The notes beneath the pieces were generated by a model that saw only the letters and a list, made by a program, of their open reading frames with translations, had not been told where the DNA came from and did no database searches. Positions 29,967-38,627 of a stretch of 64,000 bases of DNA are shown here, piece after piece. The DNA is from Streptomyces capitiformicae (GTDB lineage Bacteria; Actinomycetota; Actinomycetes; Streptomycetales; Streptomycetaceae): assembly GCF_002214185.1 (NCBI RefSeq), contig NZ_CP022161.1:8253486-8317485 (forward strand). Direction: 5' to 3'. Made by a program: the position numbers and the translations under genes. Within the stretch, counting starts at the first letter, position 1, and every line of letters begins with the position of its first letter.

Positions 29967-31145
29967 ATGAGTACCAAGGACTTCATCGAGAAGGACTACT
30001 ACAAGGTCCTCGGCGTGCCCAAGGATGCCACCGAGGCCGAGATCAAGAAGGCGTACCGCAAGCTCGCCCGCGAGTACCACCCGGACGCCAACAAGGGCAA
30101 CGCCAAGGCGGAGGAGCGCTTCAAGGAGATCTCCGAGGCGAACGACATACTCGGTGACCCCAAGAAGCGCAAGGAGTACGACGAGGCCCGCGCCCTCTTC
30201 GGCAACGGCGGCTTCCGTCCCGGACCCGGCGCCGGCGCCGGCTCGTTCAACTTCGACCTGGGCGACCTCTTCGGCGGCGGCCCCCAGGGCGGCCAGGGAG
30301 CGGGCGGCTTCGGCGGCGGGCTCGGCGATGTCTTCGGCGGCCTGTTCAACCGGGGCAGTTCCGGCACCACGCGGGTGCAGCCCCGGCGCGGCCAGGACAT
30401 CGAGTCCGAGGTCACGCTGAGCTTCACCGAGGCCATCGAGGGCGCGACCGTACCGCTCAGGATGTCCTCGCAGTCGCCCTGCAAGGCCTGTTCCGGCACC
30501 GGCGACGCCAACGGCACCCCCCGGGTGTGCCCGACGTGCGTCGGCACCGGCCAGGTCGCGCGGGGCTCCGGCGGCGGCTTCTCGCTGACCGACCCCTGCC
30601 CGGACTGCAAGGGCCGGGGCCTGATCGCCGAGAACCCCTGCGACATCTGCAAGGGCTCGGGCCGCGCCAAGTCGTCCCGCACCATGCAGGTCCGGATCCC
30701 GGCGGGCGTCTCCGACGGCCAGCGGATCCGGCTGCGCGGCAAGGGCGCGCCCGGCGAGCGCGGTGGACCCGCGGGCGACCTGTACGTGGTCGTGCACGTC
30801 GACCCGCACCCGGTGTTCGGCCGCAAGGACGACAACCTCACGGTGACCGTGCCGGTGACGTATCCGGAGGCGGCGCTCGGCGGCGAGGTCAGGGTCCCGA
30901 CCCTGGGCGGTCCGCCGGTCACCCTGAAACTGCCCCCGGGCACCCCCAACGGCCGTACGATGCGGGCCCGCGGCAAGGGCGCCTTCCGCAAGGACGGCAC
31001 CCGCGGGGATCTGCTGATCACGGTCGAGGTGAGTGTCCCGAAGGACCTGTCGGGGAAGGCTCGTGACGCGCTGGAGGCGTATCGCGAGGCGACCGCGGGC
31101 GAGGACCCGCGGGCGGAGCTGTTCCAGGCCGCGAAGGGAGCATGA
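29967..31145 (+). CDS. dnaJ: Co-chaperone DnaJ
   Basis: The 392-residue protein is type I DnaJ: a J domain with the HPD motif (REYHPDANKG, residues about 10-75), a Gly/Phe-rich stretch (FGGGPQGGQGAGGFGGGLGD) and four CxxCxGxG zinc motifs (CKACSGTG, CPTCVGTG, CPDCKGRG, CDICKGSG). The C-terminal substrate-binding domains follow. It stimulates the DnaK ATPase and delivers unfolded clients. The ATG at 29967 is chosen over 29946 because the J domain starts there and GGAGGGACG lies upstream. It overlaps hspR by ATGA. Streptomyces usually has a second dnaJ elsewhere. Confidence 0.97.
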   Translation: MSTKDFIEKDYYKVLGVPKDATEAEIKKAYRKLAREYHPDANKGNAKAEERFKEISEANDILGDPKKRKEYDEARALFGNGGFRPGPGAGAGSFNFDLGDLFGGGPQGGQGAGGFGGGLGDVFGGLFNRGSSGTTRVQPRRGQDIESEVTLSFTEAIEGATVPLRMSSQSPCKACSGTGDANGTPRVCPTCVGTGQVARGSGGGFSLTDPCPDCKGRGLIAENPCDICKGSGRAKSSRTMQVRIPAGVSDGQRIRLRGKGAPGERGGPAGDLYVVVHVDPHPVFGRKDDNLTVTVPVTYPEAALGGEVRVPTLGGPPVTLKLPPGTPNGRTMRARGKGAFRKDGTRGDLLITVEVSVPKDLSGKARDALEAYREATAGEDPRAELFQAAKGA

Positions 31146-31603
31146 GTGTGATGGACGGCCGCCGTAGAAACCCTTACGAGCTGACGGAAGAGACACCGGT
31201 GTACGTCATCTCGGTGGCCGCCCAGCTCTCCGGTCTGCACCCGCAGACTCTGCGTCAGTACGACCGCCTCGGCTTGGTCTCCCCGGACCGCACCGCCGGG
31301 CGCGGCCGCCGCTACTCGGCCCGCGACATCGAACTGCTGCGCACCGTTCAGCAGTTGTCGCAGGACGAGGGCATCAACCTCGCCGGCATCAAGCGCATCA
31401 TCGAGCTGGAGAACCAGGTCGCCGCGCTCCAGGCGAGGGTCGCCGAGATGGAGGCCGCGCTCGACGGCGCCGCCGCGGCGATGCGGCAGCGCGAGGCCGC
31501 GGTGCACGCGTCGTACCGGCGTGACCTGGTGCCGTACCAGGAGATGCAGCAGAGCAGCGCGTTGGTGGTGTGGCGGCCGAAGGGGCGGCAGACGTCGGAC
31601 TGA
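31142..31603 (+). CDS. hspR: Heat-shock repressor HspR (MerR family)
   Basis: The 153-residue protein has a MerR-type winged helix (VYVISVAAQLSGLHPQTLRQ, YDRLGLVSPDRTAGRGRRYS, DIELLRTVQQLSQDEGINLA) and a coiled coil (IIELENQVAALQARVAEMEA). The tail is QMQQSSALVVW-like. HspR binds HAIR elements such as 27344-27364 and represses its own operon, clpB and lon in Streptomyces; DnaK is needed for full binding. The start overlaps the dnaJ stop by 4 bp. The operon ends at the hairpin 31620-31660. Confidence 0.96.
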   Translation: MSVMDGRRRNPYELTEETPVYVISVAAQLSGLHPQTLRQYDRLGLVSPDRTAGRGRRYSARDIELLRTVQQLSQDEGINLAGIKRIIELENQVAALQARVAEMEAALDGAAAAMRQREAAVHASYRRDLVPYQEMQQSSALVVWRPKGRQTSD

Positions 31604-31619
31604 CGCGACGCATCGAGCG

Positions 31620-31660
31620 AAGGGGCCCTGTCGGTACTTCCGGTACCGGCAGGGCCCCTT
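31620..31660. terminator. Hairpin terminator of the dnaK operon
   Basis: Arms 31620-31637 and 31643-31660 (AAGGGGCCCTGTCGGTAC against its complement with one G-T pair, 5-nt loop) lie between hspR and the convergent gene that ends at 31675. Confidence 0.85.
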
Positions 31661-31674
31661 GCGTGGTGTGCCCG

Positions 31675-32217
31675 TCAGAAGAACAAGTCGCCGAAACCCT
31701 GCGCGGTGAGCGTCCACGTGGGCTCGGCGCCCGTGCCGAACGCGGCGGCGAGGGCGTAGCCGAAGGCGGCGTCGAGGGCCTCCGGCTCGGCGTCCGCGCG
31801 CCACTCCCCGACGACCCTGCCGTCGCCCTCGGAGGAGAAGTCCCCGATGTGCTCCGTCGCGTCGCGGAACAGACCACTGTCGTCCGTGGAGTTGGGGACC
31901 AGACGCCAGGAGTGCTCCCCGTACCGGACGTCGACGCGGAACGAACGCCGGGTCAGCCGGCCCTTGGCGGGCTCGATGACGGCGTCCGTGCCGTCGACGG
32001 TGAGGGTGAGCAGGGTGCCGTCCCGCGTCCCGACCGGGATGTACTCCTCCGCCTCGGTCCCCTCGGCCCGCCGTATCTCGATCCGGGGCACCCGCTCCCC
32101 CGCCACGACGACCTCGCCCCGTACGACGTCCAGCCGCACGGAGATCTCACCGAACCGGTCGTCCACCACGAGGGTTTCCACGACCGGCTCGGCCTGGGGT
32201 GCTGGGTCCTTCGGCAT
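31675..32217 (-). CDS. Conserved hypothetical protein, beta-rich
   Basis: The 180-residue protein is predicted to be mostly beta structure in its first two-thirds (VVETLVVDDRFGEISVRLDV, EVVVAGERVPRIEIRRAEGT, RRSFRVDVRYGEHSWRLVPN). The end is ALDAAFGYALAAAFGTGAEP and LTAQGFGDLFF. There is no signal peptide and no recognised domain. The ATG at 32217 has GAAGGA 7 nt upstream and is preferred over 32295. It is leftward, convergent with hspR, and separated by 128 bp from the PA14-FN3 gene before it, so it could be the last gene of that operon. Confidence 0.65.
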   Translation of the reverse strand: MPKDPAPQAEPVVETLVVDDRFGEISVRLDVVRGEVVVAGERVPRIEIRRAEGTEAEEYIPVGTRDGTLLTLTVDGTDAVIEPAKGRLTRRSFRVDVRYGEHSWRLVPNSTDDSGLFRDATEHIGDFSSEGDGRVVGEWRADAEPEALDAAFGYALAAAFGTGAEPTWTLTAQGFGDLFF

Positions 32218-32345
32218 ACGGTGGTCCTTCGCTGGGGGAAAGCCGCTGTCGATGAGAAGGACGCGGGCACCCGGCGTCGCGTTCCACGGCGACACCCCGC
32301 TGGACGCGGCCCACGGACGTGTCGTCGAACCCGGTCACCGTCCCG

Positions 32346-33764
32346 TCACTGGCCGGTCGGCTCGCTCAGTGTGTTCAGCTCGGTCGCGACCACGACGTTC
32401 GCCTCGCCGGTCCACTTGTAGTGGGAGTTCCAGTCGTCGTCGACGGCGTCGATGAAGAAGCAGCGCTCCTCGCCGTCCGGGACGGTCTGGTACTCGTACG
32501 AGGTGGTGTCGGCCGACAGCCACTCCACCTCGCCCGCGTAGCACATCTTCTCCCCCTCGTCGCCGACGAGTTCGCCGCCGTAGACGACGTACCGGGCCAG
32601 GTCGGGCGTCGGGTTGGCGTCCCACTTCAGCTCGAAGCCGTACTCGGTCGGCGTGGCGGTCAGCCCCGTGACGGCGGAGGGCGGTGTGTCGTCCCGGCGC
32701 CGCCCGCTGACGGAGGCGGAGGGCGTGGACTCGTTGCCCGCCGCGTCGACCGCGGTCACCCGGTAGTGGTAGGTGACGCCCACCTCGGCGGTCGCGTCCC
32801 GGTAGGAGAGCTGGTCCGTGGTGCCGACCTGGGTGTAGGTGCCGTCGGCGCTCGCCGCGCGGTGGACCCGGTACGACGACGCCCCCGTGACCGCCGCCCA
32901 GCCGACGCGGATGCCGCCCGCCTCGGAGGCGTCGGTGACGTCCACGCCCTGCGGAACGCCGGGTGCGACCCGGTCGACGGTGGTGACGGCCCGGTCGGCG
33001 GTGCCCGTCGACTCGTTCCCGGCCAGGTCGAGGGCGCGGACCTCGTAGTGGTACGTCTCGCCGGTGACCGGCAGGGTGGCGTCCGTGTACGACGTCCCCG
33101 TGGTCGTCACCAGGGGCTCGGCGAAGGCAGCGCCCTCCGCGCGGCGGTACACGCGGTAGCCGCGGAGGTCCATCTCCTTGTTCTTCAGCCAGATCAGCTC
33201 GGCCTTGCCGGTGGTCTTGTCGTACGCCACCGAGAAGCCCGTCGGGACGAGCGGCTTGACCGTGTCGACGGTCGCCGACGTGCGGGGCGCGTACGCGAAG
33301 GAGACGTTGGCGGCGCCGGTCCAGTTGACGTAGTCGATGCGGAGGGTGTGCTTGCCGGAGGGGATGGTGAGGTTGAGCGTCTTGTTCTGGGTGGTGGAGA
33401 CGTTCGTCCAGAGGCTGATCTTGCGGACGCCGTCGACGTACACCCGGATGCCGTCCTGCGCGGCGGCGGTGAAGGTGAACGGGCCGCCGGAGCCGAAGTC
33501 GCGGGTCACGGTCCAGCGGACGCCGAAGTAGTTCTTCGGCAGGCCGATGGCGGGGGCTCCCGTGCCCCAGTTCTCGCTGATCTTCGAGTCGCAGTCGGTC
33601 TTCTTCGGTGTCCCGGAGAAGGTGGTGTTGCCGTAGAACTGCCGCTTGAAGACGGGGGACGTGCAGGTGACGGCCGCGTTCGCCGTCGTGGCGGTGGCGG
33701 TCAGCAGACCGGCGGCGGTGGCGACCGCGAGGGCGGCGGCCGTCGCGATTCTGGCGGGAGTCAT
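32346..33764 (-). CDS. Secreted PA14-like/fibronectin type III protein (A)
   Basis: The 472-residue protein has a signal peptide (IATAAALAVATAAGLLTATA, cleaved near NAAVTC) and a PA14-like carbohydrate-binding domain at about residues 32-150 (FKRQFYGNTTFSGTPKKTDC, FGVRWTVTRDFGSGGPFTFT, AAQDGIRVYVDGVRKISLW, IPSGKHTLRIDYVNWTGAA). Three fibronectin type III domains follow, each with the YRVYR/YHYEVRALDLAGNES pattern. Such proteins bind glycans or mediate contacts outside the cell; no catalytic domain is present. It lies 32 bp after the larger paralogue at 33797, so both are transcribed together. Three near-identical N-terminal modules occur within 6 kb, pointing to recent tandem duplication. Confidence 0.82.
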   Translation of the reverse strand: MTPARIATAAALAVATAAGLLTATATTANAAVTCTSPVFKRQFYGNTTFSGTPKKTDCDSKISENWGTGAPAIGLPKNYFGVRWTVTRDFGSGGPFTFTAAAQDGIRVYVDGVRKISLWTNVSTTQNKTLNLTIPSGKHTLRIDYVNWTGAANVSFAYAPRTSATVDTVKPLVPTGFSVAYDKTTGKAELIWLKNKEMDLRGYRVYRRAEGAAFAEPLVTTTGTSYTDATLPVTGETYHYEVRALDLAGNESTGTADRAVTTVDRVAPGVPQGVDVTDASEAGGIRVGWAAVTGASSYRVHRAASADGTYTQVGTTDQLSYRDATAEVGVTYHYRVTAVDAAGNESTPSASVSGRRRDDTPPSAVTGLTATPTEYGFELKWDANPTPDLARYVVYGGELVGDEGEKMCYAGEVEWLSADTTSYEYQTVPDGEERCFFIDAVDDDWNSHYKWTGEANVVVATELNTLSEPTGQ

Positions 33765-33796
33765 GGGGCGCTGGGGTCTTTCTCTCTGTGAGGTGG

Positions 33797-35839
33797 TCAG
33801 GTGAGCGTGTGGGCGCCGACGGGCACGGACTCCGTGCCGTCCGCGTACACGGCCGTCACCCGGTAGAAGAGCGTCGTGCCGGCCTTCGCGTGAGAGTCCG
33901 TGTACGAGTAGGTGTTCGCGTCCGCCGTGTCGGTGAGCTTGACGTACGCGGCGGTGGCCGGGTCCCAGCGGTAGACGCGGAAGTGGGCCGCCGGGCCGTT
34001 CGGGTCCTGCTCGGCGTTGTAGTCCCAGCCCATGGACCGGATGCCCTCGGCGCCGAGGAGGACGCCGTAGTCGTCGACGTTCATGGACGCGATCGGCGAC
34101 CCGTCACCCGGGGTGGCCTCGGTGGGCCGCATGTCGAGTTCGGTGGCGCCCACCGTGGGGACCTCGGCCGAGGCGGCGTCGAGGGCGTTGCCGTCCCCGT
34201 CGACGGCGACGACCTTGTAGCGGTAGCTCTCGCCGTCGGGCAGCATCCGGTCGAGGTTCTGGGACCACGTGGTGCCGTAGGGGAGGCTGTCGCTGATGTC
34301 GGTGTAGGTCCACTCGCCGTTCGCGTACACGCCCCGGTGGATCTGGTAGTCGGCGACGTCGGCGGCGGGGCTGTCGTCCCAGTCGAGCTTGATCCCGTTC
34401 TCCACTGGGGTCGCCGTCAGTCCGGTGACCGGGCCGGGGGCCGTGTAGTCGCCGACGTGGTCGACCGTCAGGGAGGCCGAGACGGGGCCGAGGTTGCCGG
34501 CGCCGTCGACGGCGCGGACCGTGTACGTGTATGACGTGGAGCGCTGGACGGAGGTGTCCACGAAGGAGGTGCCGTAGCTGGAGCCGATCGCGGAGCCGTT
34601 CCGGAAGACCTTGAACGTGGTATCCGTGCCCCACGTCTGGTCCCAGGACCAGCTCAGCGTGACGTCGTGCTCGCCGTCCACCGCCTTGAGGTCCTGGGCG
34701 GCGACGGTCGGCGGGGTCCTGTCCCATGTCTCGAACATCGCGGTGCCGGAGGCGGCCGACTCGTTGCCGTGTGTGTCGACGGCGGTGACGACGTAGTAGT
34801 ACCAGTCGCCGGTGGCCGGCGGGGTCTCCGAGTAGTACGACTCGTACTGCCCGCGCTCGCTCACCAGGTTGGCCTCGGGGAGCACGACCGGGTAGGTGGT
34901 CGACCGGTACACGCGGTAGCCGGCCAGGTCGGACGCGGCGACCTGGTCCCAGCGCAGCTCGACCTCCGTCGTCAGCCCTATGTCCCAGTTGTCCTCCACG
35001 CCGGTCGGCGCGGCCGGGGCGGTCGTGTCGACGGTGGTGACACCCTGGTCGGCCGTCCCCGGGGAGACGTTGCCGGCCTTGTCGTAGGCGCGGACCTCGT
35101 AGTAGTAGATGTCTCCCGTCTTGGGCAGCGTGGTGTCCGTGTACGACGTGGAGGTGGTCGTCGCGAGGGTCGCGAGGGGCTTGGTGCCGAACGAGGTGCC
35201 CTTGAGCCGGCGGTATACCCGGTAGCCCGCGAGGTCCATCTCCTTGTTCTTCGCCCAGGTGAACTTGGCGGCACCGGTCGCCTGGTCGTACGTCACCGCC
35301 GGGGCGGTCGGCGTGAGCGGCTTGGTCGTGTCGACCGTGGCCGAGGTCCGGGGCGTGTACGTGAACTTGACCTTGGCGGAGCCGGTCCAGTTGACGTAGT
35401 CGACGCGCAGGGTGTGCCTGCCGGACGGGATGGTGACGTTGACGGTCTTGGAGACGGTCGAGGAAACGTTTTTCCACAGGTCGATCTTGCGGGTGCCGTC
35501 GAGGTAGACCCGGATGCCGTCCAGGGCGGAGGCGGTGAAGGTGAACGGGCCGCCGGAGCCGAAGTCGCGGGTCACGGTCCAGCGGACGCCGAAGTTGTTG
35601 GACGGCAGCCCGGAGGCGGGCGCGCCGGTGCCCCAGTTCTGGTCGATCGCGCTGTCGCAGTCGGTCTTCTGCGGCGTACCGGAGAAGGTGGTGTTCGCGT
35701 AGAACTGCCGCTTGAACACGGGGGAGGCGCAGGTGACGGCCGCGTTCGCCGTCGTGGTGGCGGCGGTCAGTAGACCGCCGGCGGTGGCGAGCACGACGGC
35801 GGTGGCTGCGGTCGCCGTCGTACGTCTGGCTGAGGTCAT
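33797..35839 (-). CDS. Secreted PA14-like/fibronectin type III protein (B)
   Basis: The 680-residue protein has a signal peptide (MTSARRTTATAATAVVLATA, cleaved near NAAVTC) and a PA14-like domain almost identical to that of its neighbours (FKRQFYANTTFSGTPQKTDC, DFGSGGPFTFTASALDGIRV). At least five FN3 domains follow, with repeated YRVYR, YYYEVRAYDKAGNVSPG and YYYVVTAVDTHGNESA motifs. It is the longest of the three paralogues, by extra FN3 units. Start: ATG at 35839, with AGGACCTGAGAGA upstream. It is probably transcribed from the CAACC-N17-GTC element at 35927-35951. A surface adhesion or polysaccharide-binding role is inferred from the domains. Confidence 0.83.
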   Translation of the reverse strand: MTSARRTTATAATAVVLATAGGLLTAATTTANAAVTCASPVFKRQFYANTTFSGTPQKTDCDSAIDQNWGTGAPASGLPSNNFGVRWTVTRDFGSGGPFTFTASALDGIRVYLDGTRKIDLWKNVSSTVSKTVNVTIPSGRHTLRVDYVNWTGSAKVKFTYTPRTSATVDTTKPLTPTAPAVTYDQATGAAKFTWAKNKEMDLAGYRVYRRLKGTSFGTKPLATLATTTSTSYTDTTLPKTGDIYYYEVRAYDKAGNVSPGTADQGVTTVDTTAPAAPTGVEDNWDIGLTTEVELRWDQVAASDLAGYRVYRSTTYPVVLPEANLVSERGQYESYYSETPPATGDWYYYVVTAVDTHGNESAASGTAMFETWDRTPPTVAAQDLKAVDGEHDVTLSWSWDQTWGTDTTFKVFRNGSAIGSSYGTSFVDTSVQRSTSYTYTVRAVDGAGNLGPVSASLTVDHVGDYTAPGPVTGLTATPVENGIKLDWDDSPAADVADYQIHRGVYANGEWTYTDISDSLPYGTTWSQNLDRMLPDGESYRYKVVAVDGDGNALDAASAEVPTVGATELDMRPTEATPGDGSPIASMNVDDYGVLLGAEGIRSMGWDYNAEQDPNGPAAHFRVYRWDPATAAYVKLTDTADANTYSYTDSHAKAGTTLFYRVTAVYADGTESVPVGAHTLT

Positions 35840-35926
35840 GAAGTCTCTCAGGTCCTTCAGTGCGTGATGCCGATCGGTGCGTGATGCCGATCGTCACCGG
35901 CGAGGGGACACCGCCGGTGACGATCA

Positions 35927-35951
35927 GACGCACGAGGGGGGCGTTTGGTTG
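35927..35951 (-). promoter_or_regulatory. ECF-type promoter element CAACC-N17-GTC
   Basis: The minus strand has CCCGTACAACC and, 17 nt later, GTCTGATC, 88 bp before the ATG at 35839. The blocks and spacing are the same as at the FG-GAP genes although the encoded proteins are unrelated. Downstream, CGATCGGCATCACGCAC occurs twice in the leader (35865-35895 region). Confidence 0.65.
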
Positions 35952-35993
35952 TACGGGACGCGTGGGACGCGTCGGTGATCCGGGGTGGGCAGG

Positions 35994-36368
35994 TCAGCCC
36001 AGGTCAGGCGTCCAGTCGCCCAGATAGTCGGCCTTCTCGTACGAGGCGGCCTCCTCGGCGGTGAGCTGCGGGCGGTTCTCCGTGGCCGAGGCGACCGAGA
36101 CGGCGCCGGTGTTGGCGTACTCGCGGAAGAAGGAGTCCTTCCAGGAGTACGTCGTGCCGCCGGAGGTCCAGTCCTGGTAGGGCGCCGCCTTGATGGCCGC
36201 CGGGAGCGACGACTCGCGGATCACCAGGCTGCCCTTCGCGCCGCCGGTGGCGACGGCGGTCGTACGCACCCGCCCGAGGCCACGCCTCCGCCGAGGCCTC
36301 GCGCGTTCGCTCGCGCTCTGTCTCGAAGAGCCCTCGGTCATACCCTCGGTCATACCCTCGGTCATCAC
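35994..36368 (-). pseudogene. Pectinesterase-like C-terminal fragment
   Basis: The last 90 codons read TTAVATGGAKGSLVIRESSL, PYQDWTSGGTTYSWKDSFFR, EYANTGAVSVASATENRPQL, TAEEAASYEKADYLGDW. They match the C-terminal end of bacterial pectinesterases (the EYxNTGxGA...RPxLTxxEAxxYT...YLxxW pattern). The catalytic first part is missing, and the frame runs upstream into an arginine-rich stretch and a 12-bp tandem repeat encoding MTEG units, which is not pectinesterase sequence. It is probably the remnant of a deleted gene. Confidence 0.5.
36331..36366. repeat. Three tandem copies of a 12-bp unit
   Basis: CCCTCGGTCATA occurs three times in a row (the last copy ends in C). It sits at the 5' edge of the pectinesterase remnant and yields in-frame MTEG repeats on the minus strand. 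Nothing else recognisable lies between 36369 and 36651 apart from the widely spaced arms ATTGGCAG/CTGCCAAT (36537 and 36604). Confidence 0.7.
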
Positions 36369-36651
36369 TACAGCCCTTTCGGCCCATGGGGACGACGGAA
36401 ACGAACGGTGTCGGCATGGGGGAGTGGGGCGCTACAGCGCATGTGGGGCTGCTGGGAAAGCTGTTGCGCGTAGCGGGGAGGATAAGGGATGGGACTGTGG
36501 GCCTTCGCTGAGGGTCCCCAGGTCCGTGGGACGGTAATTGGCAGATTTGGCTCGGCTCCGGGGCCGCTGACCGGGGGCTGCGGGGGTCTGGGGTGGGACG
36601 GAACTGCCAATCACTTCCCCGGTTACGGAGGGGAGGGCCGTGTGGTGGTGA

Positions 36652-38360
36652 CTAGCTCTCGCCCTCGGGGGTGTTTGGCTCTGTCAGCGTGACGTACGAG
36701 AACTCTTCGCCGCTGCTCAAGCGGGAGTTGCCGTCGGTGTCCACGGCGACGACGGCCCAGCGGACGGTCTCGCCCTGTGCGTCGCTGAGATCCCTGATGT
36801 ACGTCACCGACTCGTCGAACCAGTCGTAACCGACAGAGTCCCACTGTTCGTACTGCCAGACCCCGTCGATGAGTTGGCCACGATGGATTTCGTAGCGGTC
36901 GACGCTCTCTTCCTCGGGACTGCGCTGCCAGGTGAGCTGGAGGTCGGTGCTCACGACGACACCGGTCAGACCGGTGACGGCAGCCGGGGCGAGCCCGGTC
37001 GCGGGGGCGGTGGCGTTGGCCGGCGCCGATGCGGTGGACTCGTTGCCCATGGTGTCGACGGCGGTGACGGTGTACGTGTAGGCGCGGCTGTGCCGGACAC
37101 GGTCGTCGAGGTAGGAGCGCTGCGACGCGCGTACCTCGCCCACGAGGCGGTCGCCGCGGTAGATCCGGTAGCGCGACAGGTCCTCGGGGACGGGTCTGGT
37201 GGGTGCACGCCATGTCAGCTCGATGCCGGTCGCCACCTTGGTCGTCGCGGTCAGCCCGGGGGGGCGGAGGGTGCGTGATCGCTCCGGTCCACCAACCCGG
37301 GCTCCGACTTGGCCGACTTATTGCCAGCGGCGTCGACGGCCGTGACCCAGTAGCTGTAGAGCAGATGCTCCCTGGCGGTGGTGTCCAGCCAGGCCGCCGA
37401 GGTCACCTTCGCCACCTGGACCACGGGTTCGTCCATGGCGTCGGTCTCCCAGCGTCGGTGGAGGAGGTAGTGCGCCGCGCCCGGCACGGGGTTCCAGGAC
37501 AGGGTGACCCCCGGCTGACCGTCGGTCGCCGTGACGCCCGTCGGGGCCGAGGGCGCGGTCCGGTCAACCGTCGTGACCGGCCGGTCGGCGCCGCCCGCCG
37601 ACTCGTTGCCGGCCTTGTCGTATGCGCGGATCTCGTAGACGTACGTCTCTCCGGTCGCCGGCGGGGAGTCGGTGTACGAGGCGGCAGTCACACGCGCGAG
37701 CCGCTTCCATCCGTCGTCACCCTTCACCCGCCTGTAGACCCGATAACCGGCGAGGTCGAGTTCCCTGTTCCCCGCCCAGGCCAGCCTCACCCTGCCGGTC
37801 GCCTTGTCGTACGTAGCCGACGTGCCGGTCGGGGCGAGAGGTGCGACCTTGTCGACAGCGGCCGAAGTCCGCGGCGAATAGCCGAACTCAACGTGCGCCG
37901 AGCCCGTCCAGTGGGCGAAGTCCACGCGCAGGGTGTGCTTGCCGGAGGGGATACTGACGTCGACCGTCTTCTTCCGCGTGGCGGTGACGTTCTTCCACAG
38001 GTCGATCTTCCGTACGCCGTCGACGTAGACACGGATGCCGTCCTGGGCGGCGGCCGTGAAGGTGAAGGGGCCGCCGGAGCCGAAGTCCCGGGTGAGGGTC
38101 CAGCGAACGCCGAAGTTGTCCTTGGGCACCCCTGAGGCCGGGGCTATGGTCGCCCAGTCTTCGCTGACGGCCGTGTCGCAGTCGGTCTTCTTCGGCGTAC
38201 CGGAGAAGGAGGTGTTGCCGTAGAACTGCCGCTTGAAGACAGGGGACTTGCACGTGGCTGCCGCGCTGGCCGATGTGGCTGTCACGGCCAACAGGCCGCC
38301 TATGGTGCTGAGCACGACGGCACCGGCAACTGCGGCAGTCGTGGCTCTGGCCGGGATCAT
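36652..38360 (-). pseudogene. Secreted PA14-like/FN3 protein (C), split by a one-base frameshift
   Basis: The first frame (38360 to 37251, 369 residues) has a signal peptide, the PA14-like module (FKRQFYGNTSFSGTPKKTDC) and two to three FN3 units ending DHAPSAPPG-stop. A second frame continues with LTATTKVATG-like sequence, IELTWRAPTRPVPEDLSRYR and two more FN3 units to 36652. One extra C in the minus-strand C7 run (37258-37264) would join them as SAPPGLTATTKVATG without a gap, giving about 569 residues. Either the gene is truly broken, or the run is misread, or its length varies. The upstream element at 38413-38437 matches the shared promoter. Confidence 0.78.
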
Positions 38361-38408
38361 GGTCTCCTCGGTCGTGGTCGAAGACGACCGGACGAGGGCC
38401 GCCGACGA

Positions 38409-38615
38409 TCACGACTCCCGGACGGGGCGAATGGTTGTAGCGGGCCTGACGTACCGCAGGAGGGCGGCGAGGCCGTGGGGACCGGTCGTCAGAATGACAC
38501 GGGGTTCGTCGCTCTCGCGGAGGCGGATCGTTCCGTCGGGGGTGGTGGCGAGGTAGAGGCAGTTACCTTCGGGGCCGCCGCTGTACGACGATTTTTGCCA
38601 GTGCGCTTCGGGCAT
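38409..38615 (-). CDS. DUF397 small protein (whiJ-like cassette 2)
   Basis: The 68-residue protein has the DUF397 pattern: HWQKSSYSGGPEGNCLYLAT, GTIRLRESDEPRVILTTGPH, GLAALLRYVR. It follows the XRE-DUF5753 gene after 12 bp and overlaps the promoter of the PA14-FN3 gene. The pair repeats the arrangement at 12294-13344. It is presumed to act with its cognate XRE regulator. Confidence 0.88.
   Translation of the reverse strand: MPEAHWQKSSYSGGPEGNCLYLATTPDGTIRLRESDEPRVILTTGPHGLAALLRYVRPATTIRPVRES
38413..38437 (-). promoter_or_regulatory. ECF-type promoter element CAACC-N17-GTC
   Basis: CCCGCTACAACC is followed after 17 nt by GTCGTGATC on the minus strand, 53 bp before the ATG at 38360. It overlaps the last codons of the DUF397 gene upstream, so the PA14-FN3 gene has its own start point inside the end of that cassette. 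Confidence 0.6.
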
Positions 38616-38627
38616 CCGATGGCCTCC

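Noticed and set aside
36537..36611. ATTGGCAG ... CTGCCAAT inverted repeat
   Set aside because: The 8-bp arms are 59 bp apart with weak pairing between them; this is too loose to call a terminator or an operator.
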